Origin: Aquabacterium sp.
Lineage (GTDB): Bacteria > Pseudomonadota > Gammaproteobacteria > Burkholderiales > Burkholderiaceae_C
Length of the DNA stretch: 48,982 nucleotides
Direction of reading: 5' to 3'
Assembly: GCF_029946005.1 (NCBI RefSeq)
Contig: NZ_JAQSDR010000011.1
Coordinates: 1-48,982, forward strand
Shown: piece by piece, positions 35,977 through 44,641 of the stretch
How positions within the stretch are numbered: the stretch's first letter is position 1
Layout: every line of letters starts with the position of its first letter
Program-made: the position numbers and the translations under genes
Notes under the pieces: model-generated
The model's database searches: none
Seen by the model: the letters and a program-made list of their open reading frames with translations, nothing else
What the model was told of the DNA's origin: nothing

Positions 35977-36908
35977 AGCGAGGGGGCCTTGTAAACCAGC
36001 ACCTTCAAGGCGCGATCGCTGGACACATCAGCGTACACCGCCGGGTTGGCCACGCGTTCCACAAAGGCCAGCTCCGGTGCCAGCGCTGCCATCTGTTCTT
36101 GCAAGAACGCCGCGCCAAGCCTGGGCGAGTTCAGGCACAGCAGGGCGTGCCCATCCGGTGCCAGCAAATCAGGCAGTCGGCGCATGAGCTTGGCGTAATC
36201 CTTCTCGGCCACGAAGCTGCCTTTTTGATAACTGGGTGGGTCCAGGATGATCAGGTCGTAAGGGCCCCGGCGGCTGATCGTGCCCCAGGACTTGAAGATG
36301 TCGTGCGGCAAAAAACTGGCATCGCTGCTCAAGCCGTTGAGCTGGTGGTTCTGCTTGCCGATGGAGAGGGCGCCGCCGCTCATGTCCACATTGATCACCT
36401 GCCGGGCACCGGCTTGCAAAGCCACCACCGAGAAGGCGCAGGTGTAGGCGAACAGGTTGAGCACTTTCTTCAAGCCTGGGCGGGCCGTGATGTGTTCGTG
36501 GACCCAGCGCCGACCCTCGGCCATGTCCAGGAAGAAACCGTGGTTCAGGCCCCTGAGCAAGTGCACCCGATAAAGCGCGCCTTGTGCGCTGACCACGTGG
36601 GGATCGGGCACCTCGCCTGACAATAGGCGCGTTTCTGCGCGAGCATCGTCGCGGGTCTGGAGCGCGAAATTGAACGCCTGGCCTGGCGCGATCCGGCCCC
36701 AGCGTTGCGCCAGGGCCGCCTGGATGGGGGCCAGTTCTTCATCGTTCACCGGTTGGAAGCTGGTCAACAGCCAGACGGGCGTGAAGTAATCCAGCGACCA
36801 TTGCTCGCAGCCTGGGAACAATCCGCCTCGGCCATGGAAGACGCGTTGGGCCTCGGCGGGCAGCTCGAGGGTGGCGATGGCATCGAGCAAGGCTTGGAAG
36901 GGGATCAC
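35973..36908 (-). CDS. class I SAM-dependent methyltransferase, RlmI/RlmK-like
   Basis: The product is about 311 residues from GTG 36908. A longer frame reaches 37217 but would run across the divergent MazG-like gene, and its extra residues are low-complexity shadow sequence; ATG 36968 is another option. Motif I is VLNLFAYTCAFSVVALQAGA, motif II INVDMSGGAL and motif IV DLIILDPPSYQKGSF, the DPPSY loop typical of RNA base methyltransferases of the RlmI/RlmK/YtxB type. The N-terminal 100 residues form a small family-specific domain instead of a PUA domain. The likely substrate is rRNA (inference from the motif). It is cotranscribed with the aminotransferase downstream. Confidence 0.83.
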   Translation of the reverse strand: MIPFQALLDAIATLELPAEAQRVFHGRGGLFPGCEQWSLDYFTPVWLLTSFQPVNDEELAPIQAALAQRWGRIAPGQAFNFALQTRDDARAETRLLSGEVPDPHVVSAQGALYRVHLLRGLNHGFFLDMAEGRRWVHEHITARPGLKKVLNLFAYTCAFSVVALQAGARQVINVDMSGGALSIGKQNHQLNGLSSDASFLPHDIFKSWGTISRRGPYDLIILDPPSYQKGSFVAEKDYAKLMRRLPDLLAPDGHALLCLNSPRLGAAFLQEQMAALAPELAFVERVANPAVYADVSSDRALKVLVYKAPSL

Positions 36909-36979
36909 GGATAGGCTGCAAAATGAGGGTGACCGGCATTCTGCCTGTGCTGGCGTTTTCACGGACATCGCCTGAACCC

Positions 36980-37330
36980 ATGAATGACCCTCTCCAACAA
37001 CTGGCCCAAGACTTGACCCAGTTCGCGCAAGCCCGCGATTGGGGGCCGTTTCATTCGCCGAAAAATCTGGCCTCGGCCTTGACAGTGGAAGCCAGTGAAC
37101 TGCTTGAACACTTCCAGTGGCTGACCGAAGAACAAAGCCGCCAACTCGACGCCGACAAGCGCCAGGCCGTGGCTTTCGAGATGGCCGATGTGCTGCTCTA
37201 CCTGGTGCAGTTGTCATCGGCCTTGAACATTGACCTGATGGAGGCGGCCCGCCGCAAGATGGTGATCAATGCGCAGCGGTATCCCGTCGAGCAATCACGC
37301 GGCAACAGCAGGAAGCACAGCGAGCTGTGA
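36980..37330 (+). CDS. MazG-like nucleotide pyrophosphohydrolase
   Basis: The product is 116 residues from ATG 36980; the in-frame extension to 36923 is unneeded. The all-alpha NTP-PPase metal motif is clear: LTVEASELLEHFQW supplies the first Glu pair and FEMADVLLYLVQL the second Glu/Asp pair. Length and motif spacing match the single-domain dCTP pyrophosphatase-like (RS21-C6) subgroup, which clears non-canonical or excess nucleotides. It is divergent from the methyltransferase gene with 71 bases between. No regulatory signal was recognised there. Confidence 0.87.
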   Translation: MNDPLQQLAQDLTQFAQARDWGPFHSPKNLASALTVEASELLEHFQWLTEEQSRQLDADKRQAVAFEMADVLLYLVQLSSALNIDLMEAARRKMVINAQRYPVEQSRGNSRKHSEL

Positions 37331-37554
37331 GCCAGGCGAGGGATCCGTCAAGGGCTGAAACCCCCGGGGGCCCAACAGCATATCGCCGGATCGTGGACTT
37401 GTGCCGCCACGTTGCAGGAAAACCCCGGATCGGGTTTTCAATGCCAATTTGAGCCACCAAAGTGGGCCCGATTTCTGCATGATGGTCATCAGTGGCCCTT
37501 GCAATGCCGCAGGGGCACCTTCCTGAAACCGATCGATCTCACGGAGGATGGCGC

Positions 37555-38067
37555 ATGAACTGGCTTGACAATGTATCGTCAGACAGCGATCAACGGATTG
37601 CCCCCGCTTGCTTGTACCAGGGCCACTGGCGACACCGCCTGAACCCCCATGGCGACCTGCTGATGTGCCGTGTGGTGATCGACGTGGCCGAGCCACGGGT
37701 GGTGGCCGCCCAAGTGATTGAACATGGCCTGGTCGAAGACCTGGACGCCAGTGACCTGGAAGAATTGAGCCAGCTGATGTTGGCCCAGGAGGTGCATCAC
37801 CGTCCCTCGGCCTGGGGCTTCACCGCTTGCGCCATGCTGCCGCTGTGGGCCAAGCCCACCTTCAGCGAAGGTCAGATCGAAGAGATGGAGCGCATCCAGG
37901 GCTACCTGATCGATGCGCCGGACGACTCGGTGGACACCGTGCTGCAATTGCGTGACCAGTTTCTGCAGGGCATTGGCATGACCTGCGAAGACGTGCACCG
38001 GGCGGTGCGGCAACCCAATGAGTACGGCACAGGCCAACGCAGGGGCGGGCGCGGCCTGGCCAGCTGA
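37555..38067 (+). CDS. conserved hypothetical protein (170 aa)
   Basis: The start ATG 37555 is fixed by GGAGG at 37543-37547. No signal peptide, membrane helix or catalytic motif is visible. The sequence is acidic and soluble with WLDNVSSDSDQRIAPACLYQ at the start, a central LEELSQLMLAQEVHHRPSAW and a Gly/Arg tail (QRRGGRGLAS). I do not recognise it. The 224 bases before it hold no gene and no strong hairpin. It is followed by a 12-base inverted repeat before the linalool-dehydratase-like gene, so it is probably a single-gene unit. Confidence 0.7.
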   Translation: MNWLDNVSSDSDQRIAPACLYQGHWRHRLNPHGDLLMCRVVIDVAEPRVVAAQVIEHGLVEDLDASDLEELSQLMLAQEVHHRPSAWGFTACAMLPLWAKPTFSEGQIEEMERIQGYLIDAPDDSVDTVLQLRDQFLQGIGMTCEDVHRAVRQPNEYGTGQRRGGRGLAS

Positions 38068-38117
38068 GCTCAACGAGAGACTTCACCCCCACTTCACACA
38101 CCTCATCAAGACCTCAC

Positions 38118-38153
38118 ACCAGCCCATCAGACTGAACTGATTGATGGGCTGGT
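38118..38153 (+). terminator. perfect 12-base hairpin
   Basis: ACCAGCCCATCA (38118-38129) is exactly complementary to TGATGGGCTGGT (38142-38153), separated by 12 bases. It lies 50 bases after the hypothetical gene and 20 bases ahead of the next ATG. It probably ends the upstream transcript, or attenuates the next gene. No long T-run follows. Confidence 0.55.
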
Positions 38154-38173
38154 TTGCAAAGAGGTGAGCTTGC

Positions 38174-40132
38174 ATGGGTGCGGTTGAAGCTGATGATGAA
38201 TGGGCGCTGCTGCCGCCTTGCACGCGGCTCTGGGGCCCGGCCACCACGCGCCAACTCGCGCGCTTGCTGGGTGCATACCTCACGCTGGTGGCGCTGGGTT
38301 CGGCCTTGCTGCTGCTGGCCCGCCAAGATGCACTGCAGATCTTCGGCCTGGGCCTGTTGTTGCCAGGTGCAGGCTTCCTTGCGCATGCTGACATTTGCAC
38401 CAGCAGCGGCATCGGGCATGGGTTGGCGGCTTTGTGCAGCCTCGGGGCCTTTGCTTTCTCCTTGCTGATCTGGTTTGGCACGGGCAACCTGCTGGCCCCG
38501 CCAGTGGTTTGGCTCACCTCGGCCGTGTGCGCCGCCAGCATGCGCCATGGCGCCATCCAGGGCGGGCTGCTCAAAGTTGTGTATGCGTCGATGGGCTGGG
38601 CGGCCTTGGTGCTGGCGTTGACGATGCTGGCCTGGTTCGCGTTCGCACGCCGACAAAGGCGCCTCGACAACGGCTACCTTGACCAGCAAAGGGGGCGCCT
38701 CGGCCAGGTCTTCACGGCACCCCCACCACGGCGGGGTGAGCTGCCGGAAATGTCGTTGGCGCACCTGCAGCGCCTGCGCTTCGCGCTGGACCGGGCCCTG
38801 CAAGCGGATGAGGCCTTCGAGGGCTTCGAGCAGCGCGACCAGTTCCAGACTGCCGCCTTGCGCTACCAGCTCAACTTTCTGGGCTACGGCCTGGCCTTGA
38901 CGCAGGCGCGTTTTACACCGGCCTTCACGGGCTACGCCAGGCAGGCCCAGCGCCAGCTGCTGCTCAAGCAGGCACACCACCGGGTCTGGGCCTATTGGGC
39001 CTTGGAAAATCGCTGGGGAAATCTGCGTGGCGACCCGGACCCGGTGGCCCGAGAGAACATCATGTACACGGGCTTTGTCGCGTTGCAGATGGCCTTGTAT
39101 CAGGCCAGTACTGGCTGCACCGAGTTTTCAAAGCAGGGTGCGCTGCGCCTCACCCATCCCCGGGGGCACAGCTATGCGCACGACTTCGCTTCCCTGACGG
39201 CCAGCCTGACGCGGGCCTACCAGCCATCGCCCTACTACCTGATCGCTTGCGAGCCCAACTGGGTCTACCCCCTGTGCAACATGATGGGCGCCAGCGCTGT
39301 GCTGGCCCACGATGCCCAGCACGGGCTGAGCGAGTGGCGCGCCCATGCCATGGCATTTCGCCACCACCTGGAGGCGGAGTTCCTGGACGGCATGGGCCGC
39401 TATGTGCCCTGCCGTTCGGCCCGCACTGGTCTGGCCTTGCCGGCCATCGGCGGTGCCATGCCGCTGGCCATGCCCTGCTATTTCTTGAACGCGCTGGCGC
39501 CTGATCTGGCGCGTCGCCAATGGTTGCTGCTCAGGCGCCGTTTGTTCGATGGCGGTGGCCGCTTCAGGCGCCGAGCGTTCTGGCCCATCGATACGGGGAA
39601 CTATGGCTTCTCAAGGGCCAGCGCTTACACCGCCACGGCCTTGGCCGCCGCTGAACTGGGTGACGAGTCCGTGGCCGCACATTGCCTGGCCGCCTTGGAA
39701 GACGAGTGCCCGAGCACGCTCAAGGATGGCGTCATTCACCGGGCCAAGGCGTCGGTGTGGGCGCATGGGGTCGAATTGATGGCGCTGGCGGGTGCTCGCG
39801 ATGGCTTCAGGCAACTGATCACCGCCCCACTGGCCACCGCTGGCGCCGAGGAAGGCCGCAGCCCCAGGCTGGAGGGCCTGCGCTACCCCGATGTGTTGGT
39901 GGCCTCGGCCCACGCTGATGCGTCCACCGGCTCGCTGCAGGCGGTGCTGTACGGCGGGCTGGGCGATGGTGTCCAACGCGTGACGGTGTCGGGCCTCCGG
40001 GCGCACGCGCGCTATCGCGTCAAAGGGGCTGGCGTGGATCAGGTTCAGGCAGATGGGCTGGGCAGTGTGTGCCTGGTGGTGCCGCTGTTGGGGCGGACCT
40101 GTTTAAGCGTGAGCCCGCTGGAGGCGCACTGA
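38174..40132 (+). CDS. linalool dehydratase/isomerase-like protein with N-terminal membrane domain
   Basis: The product is 652 residues; GAGGTG at 38160-38165 fixes the start. Four hydrophobic segments fill residues 28-160. A soluble domain then resembles Castellaniella linalool dehydratase/isomerase (LDI): RGDPDPVARENIMYTGF matches the LDI DPIEKENIMY region, and LIACEPNWVYPLCNMMG keeps the CEPN motif and the two cysteines eight or nine apart that act in LDI catalysis. LDI itself is an exported soluble enzyme, so the membrane part is a family variant. The real substrate is unknown; a terpene or other alcohol is conceivable, but no terpene genes are nearby. The stop overlaps a 43-codon frame. 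The similarity is from memory of the enzyme sequence, not a search. Confidence 0.68.
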   Translation: MGAVEADDEWALLPPCTRLWGPATTRQLARLLGAYLTLVALGSALLLLARQDALQIFGLGLLLPGAGFLAHADICTSSGIGHGLAALCSLGAFAFSLLIWFGTGNLLAPPVVWLTSAVCAASMRHGAIQGGLLKVVYASMGWAALVLALTMLAWFAFARRQRRLDNGYLDQQRGRLGQVFTAPPPRRGELPEMSLAHLQRLRFALDRALQADEAFEGFEQRDQFQTAALRYQLNFLGYGLALTQARFTPAFTGYARQAQRQLLLKQAHHRVWAYWALENRWGNLRGDPDPVARENIMYTGFVALQMALYQASTGCTEFSKQGALRLTHPRGHSYAHDFASLTASLTRAYQPSPYYLIACEPNWVYPLCNMMGASAVLAHDAQHGLSEWRAHAMAFRHHLEAEFLDGMGRYVPCRSARTGLALPAIGGAMPLAMPCYFLNALAPDLARRQWLLLRRRLFDGGGRFRRRAFWPIDTGNYGFSRASAYTATALAAAELGDESVAAHCLAALEDECPSTLKDGVIHRAKASVWAHGVELMALAGARDGFRQLITAPLATAGAEEGRSPRLEGLRYPDVLVASAHADASTGSLQAVLYGGLGDGVQRVTVSGLRAHARYRVKGAGVDQVQADGLGSVCLVVPLLGRTCLSVSPLEAH

Positions 40133-40263
40133 TGGCTTGCTGCGTGTTGATGGCAGCCACCTGGTGTGTCGCCATGGGTTTGAGGGCTTGGCTGACAGGC
40201 GCCTTGGGCCGCCCAGGCCAAGCGCAGGCGTGGCGTTTGAGCAAAGAGGATGACATCGCATGA
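40132..40263 (+). CDS. possible coupled 43-aa small protein
   Basis: The ATG sits in a TGATG overlap with the linalool-dehydratase-like stop, giving a short product with Cys/Ala/Trp-rich hydrophobic start (CCVLMAATWCVAMGLRAWL) and a charged tail (WRLSKEDDIA). This could be a small membrane peptide produced by reinitiation. It is short and in GC-rich DNA, so chance is a real alternative. It stops 10 bases before the convergent creC end. Confidence 0.35.
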   Translation: MACCVLMAATWCVAMGLRAWLTGALGRPGQAQAWRLSKEDDIA

Positions 40264-40272
40264 AACAGGGTT

Positions 40273-41646
40273 TCACACTGCCAGGCCCAGGCCCGATCCC
40301 TTGCGAGGTGTCTCGCCGGGTGCGGTGGGGCGGGGTGTGGAGTAGAAGCGCTCGCCCAGGCGAGCCAGGGCGTAGTCGGGCACACCGGGGCCATGGTCGC
40401 GCACCGACAGCTCGATGTGGCCCTTGCCCCGCGTCATCGTGACTTCGACCCGGCCACCGGGGCTTGAAAAGTCCACGGCGTTTTCCAGCAGGTTGCTGAT
40501 GGCCATGGCGAGCAAATCGGGCTCGCCTCGTACGGGGGCCAGGCCGTCCATCGGATGCCAGACCAGGGCCAGTTGGCGTTGCTCCAGGCGTGCTGTGGCG
40601 GCTTGGATGGCCTGCTCAACGCACATACCCAGGTCCAGCATCACCTGGTGGTCCAGGCTGTGGCGGTGTTCGAGCTTGGACAGCTCCAGCAGCCGCTCGA
40701 CGAGCACGTGCAGGCGGTCGGCCTGGTCGCGGATCTGCTGGGCAAACAGGTGTCGGTCGGCAGCGGGCAACTCTTCCTGCAGCAGCTCGGCCGCACCGCC
40801 GATGGCGGCCAGCGGGCTCTTCAACTCGTGCGTCATGGCGCGCACCAGTTGCTCGACATGCTCGTGGCCATCGAGCCGATCGCGCATGGCCTCCATGGCC
40901 TGGGCCAGGTCGCCCAGTTCACCCGGCAGTTCAGGCGGCGGCTGCCGCTGACCCAGCTGCACATGCTGCGCGTAGTGGCGCAAGCGGCGCACCGACCACA
41001 CGATCCAGCCGGTGACGGCCACGCCAATGGCCAGCGACAGGCCCAGCAGCCAGAAGCCTTTGACCAGGATGTCGCGCTCGGCCCGGTGGATGAACTGCTG
41101 CACCGTGCTCATGGGTTTGGCCACGGTCAACACACCGACGATGCGCGTGCCCTGCTTGACGGGCGCGGCCACGTACATCACCGAGCTTTGATCGTCGCTG
41201 TAGACCAGGCGCGTGGAGCGGGCGCCGTACTCGCCGCGCAGGGTGCGCGTCACATCGCGCCATTGCGAGTAGTCCTGGCCGGTGGCGGGTGGCACGTTGT
41301 CGCGAAAGCCGGTGTCGAACACCACGCGACCGCTGACGTCGGTCAGGTAGATGCGAAAGTCCATGGTTTGCTTGCTCAGACCCCGGATGCGCGCGTCCAC
41401 TGGCCGGGCTGCGTAGTCCTTCACGCGCAGGGCAAAGCGGCTTTGGTCCAGCGTGCCGCCAGCGGGCAAGGCGGCCAGGTCATCCACGGCCAGCTCGGCC
41501 AGGATGTTGGCCGTGTCCACCATCATGTCTTCCATCACCTCGCTGACGCTGGGGCGCACCTCGGCCACGAACACGCGCATCACGAAGAAGGCCGCGATGC
41601 CCGTGATCAGGAAGAAGCCCAGCAGCAGGCGCAGGCCGAGTTTCAC
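40273..41646 (-). CDS. creC: CreC-type sensor histidine kinase, C-terminally shortened
   Basis: The product is 457 residues from GTG 41646, overlapping the creB stop (GTGA). Order: membrane helix (LRLLLGFFLITGIAAFFV), the CreC-like periplasmic domain with FRIYLTDVSGRVVFDT, a second helix, HAMP, the HisKA phospho-acceptor in RAMTHELKSPLAAIGG and the HATPase_c N box (AISNLLENAVDF), then G1 DHGPGVPD and G2 GSGLGLAV. Translation stops right after G2. About 35 residues that end CreC in other bacteria (last beta-strands of the ATP-binding domain) are missing, and none of the three frames continues them. Activity may be impaired. The junction abuts the linalool-dehydratase-like unit, and a creD gene is absent, suggesting a past rearrangement. 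Confidence 0.84.
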   Translation of the reverse strand: MKLGLRLLLGFFLITGIAAFFVMRVFVAEVRPSVSEVMEDMMVDTANILAELAVDDLAALPAGGTLDQSRFALRVKDYAARPVDARIRGLSKQTMDFRIYLTDVSGRVVFDTGFRDNVPPATGQDYSQWRDVTRTLRGEYGARSTRLVYSDDQSSVMYVAAPVKQGTRIVGVLTVAKPMSTVQQFIHRAERDILVKGFWLLGLSLAIGVAVTGWIVWSVRRLRHYAQHVQLGQRQPPPELPGELGDLAQAMEAMRDRLDGHEHVEQLVRAMTHELKSPLAAIGGAAELLQEELPAADRHLFAQQIRDQADRLHVLVERLLELSKLEHRHSLDHQVMLDLGMCVEQAIQAATARLEQRQLALVWHPMDGLAPVRGEPDLLAMAISNLLENAVDFSSPGGRVEVTMTRGKGHIELSVRDHGPGVPDYALARLGERFYSTPRPTAPGETPRKGSGLGLAV

Positions 41647-42350
41647 AGGCGCGCCGGGTCGATGGCGTAGCCCAGGCCACGGTGGGTGACGATCAGCTCG
41701 ACATCGCCGCAGGCCTCGCGCAACTTGGCGCGCAAGGTCTTGATGTGGGTGTCCACGGTGCGGTCGGTGCTGTCGGCGTCCAGGCCCCACACGGCGTCCA
41801 GCAGGGCCTCACGCGACCAGATGCGGCCGGGCACCTTGAGCAAGGCCATCAGCAGGCCATGCTCGCGCCGGGTCAGGGGCAACCAGGTGTCGCCATGGCG
41901 GATGCGCTGGCCAGCTTCGTCGCAAACCAGGGTGGCTTCGTCGCGCTTGGGTTCTGGCGTGGGGGTGTGTGCCGTGCGGCGCAACAAGGCACGCAAGCGG
42001 GCGCACAACTCGCGCGTGCTGAAAGGCTTGGTCAGGTAGTCGTCGGCGCCCAATTCCAGGCCCAGCACGCGGTCCAGCTCTTCACCACGCGCGGTGAGCA
42101 TGACGATGGGCAGGCGGCCATTGCGGACCGCATCACGCCGCAGGTCGCGGCACAGGTCCAGGCCACTGCCATCGGGCAGGCCCACATCGAGGATGGCCGC
42201 CGCGTAAGGGTGTTGCGGATTGGCCAGCTTGTGCATGGCTTCGCGCACCAGCCCCACGTGGTCAACCGTGAAGCCTTCACGTTCTAGCGCATAGGCCACG
42301 GTGCGGGCAATGGCCGGGTCGTCTTCCAGCAGCAGCAAAGGAATCGTCAT
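41643..42350 (-). CDS. creB: CreB-type OmpR-family response regulator
   Basis: The product is 235 residues: receiver domain with acidic pocket (LLEDDP at the start), the phospho-acceptor Asp in AAILDVGLPDGSG near residue 55 and Lys in DDYLTKPFS near 107. An OmpR/PhoB winged-helix output domain follows (LTRREHGLLMALL, REALLDAVWG and RTVDTHIKTLRAKL). The pairing with CreC and sequence resemblance indicate the CreBC system, which in enteric bacteria and Pseudomonas senses carbon or envelope state and controls metabolism and beta-lactam response. It overlaps creC by four bases. It is divergent from the phospholipase D gene 92 bases away. Confidence 0.87.
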   Translation of the reverse strand: MTIPLLLLEDDPAIARTVAYALEREGFTVDHVGLVREAMHKLANPQHPYAAAILDVGLPDGSGLDLCRDLRRDAVRNGRLPIVMLTARGEELDRVLGLELGADDYLTKPFSTRELCARLRALLRRTAHTPTPEPKRDEATLVCDEAGQRIRHGDTWLPLTRREHGLLMALLKVPGRIWSREALLDAVWGLDADSTDRTVDTHIKTLRAKLREACGDVELIVTHRGLGYAIDPARL

Positions 42351-42442
42351 GCCGGAAATTGTGCCAGTGAAGCACCCTCACCTGAGCGCACGTGTCGGGC
42401 CGTTCTGCTACGCTGGCCGTTCAACATGTCCCTTGATCCCCC

Positions 42443-44020
42443 ATGACCTCATTCATGCTGATTGACGCCAACGCGGTGCCTTGCAGCATTGCCCGATGGG
42501 CACGCCGCCTGCTTTGGGTGCTGAGCTTGGCCACCTTGACCACGGCCTGTGCCAGTTTGCCCGAGCCAGTGCCCCGCCCCGACGCCCACGCCTTGGCCGA
42601 CTACAAAGCGACCGAACTGGGCCGCCTGACAAGTGCGAGCGCCCCTGGTCCCGACGTGTCGGGCCTGCGCCTGCTGGCGTCGGGCGATGACGCCTTGGGC
42701 TCGCTGGCCGCCCTGGCCGACAACGCCCGCCATACACTCGACCTGCAGTACTACCTGATCCACAGCGATGGGTCTTCGCGCAGCCTGATGCAGCGGGTGC
42801 GCGCGGCCGCCGATCGGGGCGTGCACGTGCGCTTGTTGCTCGACGACCTGAACACGGCCGGGCAGGACCAAGGCCTGCTGCGCCTGACGGCCCATCCCAA
42901 CATCGAGGTGCGCCTGTTCAACCCCTTCCCGGCGGGACGGATCGGCACCATCAGCCGCTTGCTGGCGTCCATCACCGACATGAGCCGCATCAACCACCGC
43001 ATGCACAACAAGATGTTTGTGGCCGACAACACCCTGGCCATCACGGGGGGGCGCAACCTGGGCGATGCCTACTTCGTGCAAAGCAAGGACAGCAACTTCC
43101 TGGACATCGACATGATCGTGGCGGGCCCCGCGGTGCGCGCCTTGTCGGCCACGTTCGACCGATTCTGGAACGACCCCATGGCCTACCCGGTCACCGCCTT
43201 GGTGGACCCATCCACCTTGACCGGGCCCGCCTCCCAGGCCGATGCCGCCAGCAAGCCGACTGTGGCCCCGGTGGTGATCCCCGACACGGACTTTGCCCGC
43301 GACCTGAAGCAGGGCCGCTTGAAACTGGTGTGGGCGCGGGCCACGGTGTTGGCCGACAAGCCCTCCAAGATCCAGAGCGAGGGCCAACCCACCAACGCCG
43401 AAGCCATTGCCGACGATGTGGACCGCCTCATCCGCTCGGCCCGTGAGGAGCTGATCGTGATCTCGCCTTACTTCGTACCAGGTGTGCGGGGGCTGGAGCT
43501 GTTCAAGGGCTTGCGGGATCGGGGGGTGAAGGTGCGCGTGCTGACCAATTCACTGGCCACGACCGACGCGCCTGCCGTGCACATTGGCTATGCCCGCTAT
43601 CGGACGCAGTTGCTGGCCATGGGCGTGGAGCTGCACGAGTTGCGGCCCCTGCTGAATGCCCGGCAGGCCAAGCTGGGTTCGTTTGGATCCTCGCACGCGT
43701 CATTGCATGCCAAGGTGGTGGTCATGGATCGGCAGCGTGCCTTGGTCGGGTCCATGAACTTGGACCCACGCTCGGCCAAACTCAATTCAGAGATGGGCGT
43801 GCTGATGCACAGCCCGGAGATCGCGCAACAACTGGCCCTGCTGTTTGACGAGGTGAGCCGGGGCAGCTACCACCTCTCCTTGGGCGATGGGCAGCGGGTG
43901 CAATGGAACACCACGCCACCCGATCCCGCTTTGCTGGATCAGAGCGAACCAGAGGCCAAAGCCTGGCTCAAGTTTGGCATCAAGCTGCTCTCGCCCTTTG
44001 CGCCTGAAGAGATGCTCTGA
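42443..44020 (+). CDS. phospholipase D-family lipoprotein (cardiolipin-synthase-like)
   Basis: The product is 525 residues. The N-terminal signal ends in lipobox TLTTAC (Cys36), predicting a membrane lipoprotein facing the periplasm. Two HKD motifs form the active site: MHNKMFVADNTLAITGGRN near 186-204 and LHAKVVVMDRQRALVGS near 420-436, each with His, Lys and Asp in the right spacing. Proteins of this sort act as cardiolipin synthase-like or general phospholipid-transfer enzymes; the exact substrate is not evident. It is divergent from creB and tail-to-tail with the secreted Gly/His protein, 2 bases apart. The usual length for this subgroup is 500-530, so it is complete. Confidence 0.88.
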   Translation: MTSFMLIDANAVPCSIARWARRLLWVLSLATLTTACASLPEPVPRPDAHALADYKATELGRLTSASAPGPDVSGLRLLASGDDALGSLAALADNARHTLDLQYYLIHSDGSSRSLMQRVRAAADRGVHVRLLLDDLNTAGQDQGLLRLTAHPNIEVRLFNPFPAGRIGTISRLLASITDMSRINHRMHNKMFVADNTLAITGGRNLGDAYFVQSKDSNFLDIDMIVAGPAVRALSATFDRFWNDPMAYPVTALVDPSTLTGPASQADAASKPTVAPVVIPDTDFARDLKQGRLKLVWARATVLADKPSKIQSEGQPTNAEAIADDVDRLIRSAREELIVISPYFVPGVRGLELFKGLRDRGVKVRVLTNSLATTDAPAVHIGYARYRTQLLAMGVELHELRPLLNARQAKLGSFGSSHASLHAKVVVMDRQRALVGSMNLDPRSAKLNSEMGVLMHSPEIAQQLALLFDEVSRGSYHLSLGDGQRVQWNTTPPDPALLDQSEPEAKAWLKFGIKLLSPFAPEEML

Positions 44021-44022
44021 CC

Positions 44023-44490
44023 TCAGTCACGGCCATGTTTGCCGTGACCGTTGCCATGGCCATTGCCGTGACCCTTGTCCTTCTTGCCCCCTCGGTCATG
44101 GTCATGATCATGGCGGTCGTCACGGTTGTTCCAGCCAGGACGGCCGTTGCCGGGGTGCTCATGCTGCCAGCGGTTGCGCACCCATTGTTCTTGCACGAAG
44201 TAAACCGGCTGGCCGCAAGCCTGGTAGCGGCCGCAATAGCGACGCCAGTTTTGCTGGTGCGCTGGTGGCACGTACAGGTAGATGGGGCGGCGCTCATAGA
44301 CCACGGCGGGCGGCGCGATGATCACCGGCTGGGGGTAGACCAGTTGAGGCTGACCATAACCGCCATTGCCAATGTCGATCCGGCCGTACACCCCGGGTTG
44401 GTTGATGCCGATGGACACCCCCACGTTGGTTTGCGCCATCACGGGGGTGATGGCACAAGCGGCCAGCGCCAAAGCGAACAGTTTTTTCAT
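44023..44490 (-). CDS. secreted Gly/His/Asp-rich small protein
   Basis: The product is 155 residues with a clear signal peptide (MKKLFALALAACAITPVMAQ). A Pro/Tyr/Val-rich middle follows (QPVIIAPPAVVYERRPIYLY) with a Cys pair near YCGRYQACGQPVYF. The tail is strongly repetitive in Gly, His, Asn and Asp (GHGNGHGNGHGKHGRD) and could bind metal ions. A ribosome site GGAG lies 9 bases before the ATG. The function is unknown; related short proteins in betaproteobacteria are described only as hypothetical. It is a single gene convergent with the phospholipase D gene. Confidence 0.78.
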   Translation of the reverse strand: MKKLFALALAACAITPVMAQTNVGVSIGINQPGVYGRIDIGNGGYGQPQLVYPQPVIIAPPAVVYERRPIYLYVPPAHQQNWRRYCGRYQACGQPVYFVQEQWVRNRWQHEHPGNGRPGWNNRDDRHDHDHDRGGKKDKGHGNGHGNGHGKHGRD

Positions 44491-44641
44491 GTCGGTCTCC
44501 TACAGTCGGTCATGTTGTCTCAAACGCGGCCAAGCGCCGTGTCGAGGACCGGGTCTCGCCCGGTGCCAGTATCTTCACAGATTTTTGCAAAAACAGGCTT
44601 GCATTGGCGCTTTGCCGCAGCGGCTTGGGGTTGCCCCTGTT

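Noticed and set aside
34828..35994. 388-codon plus-strand frame
   Set aside because: Antisense to the aminotransferase, which shows a complete PLP site; no motif in the plus frame.
36909..37217. N-terminal extension of the methyltransferase
   Set aside because: It overlaps the MazG-like gene on the other strand and has only low-complexity Arg/Pro-rich sequence.
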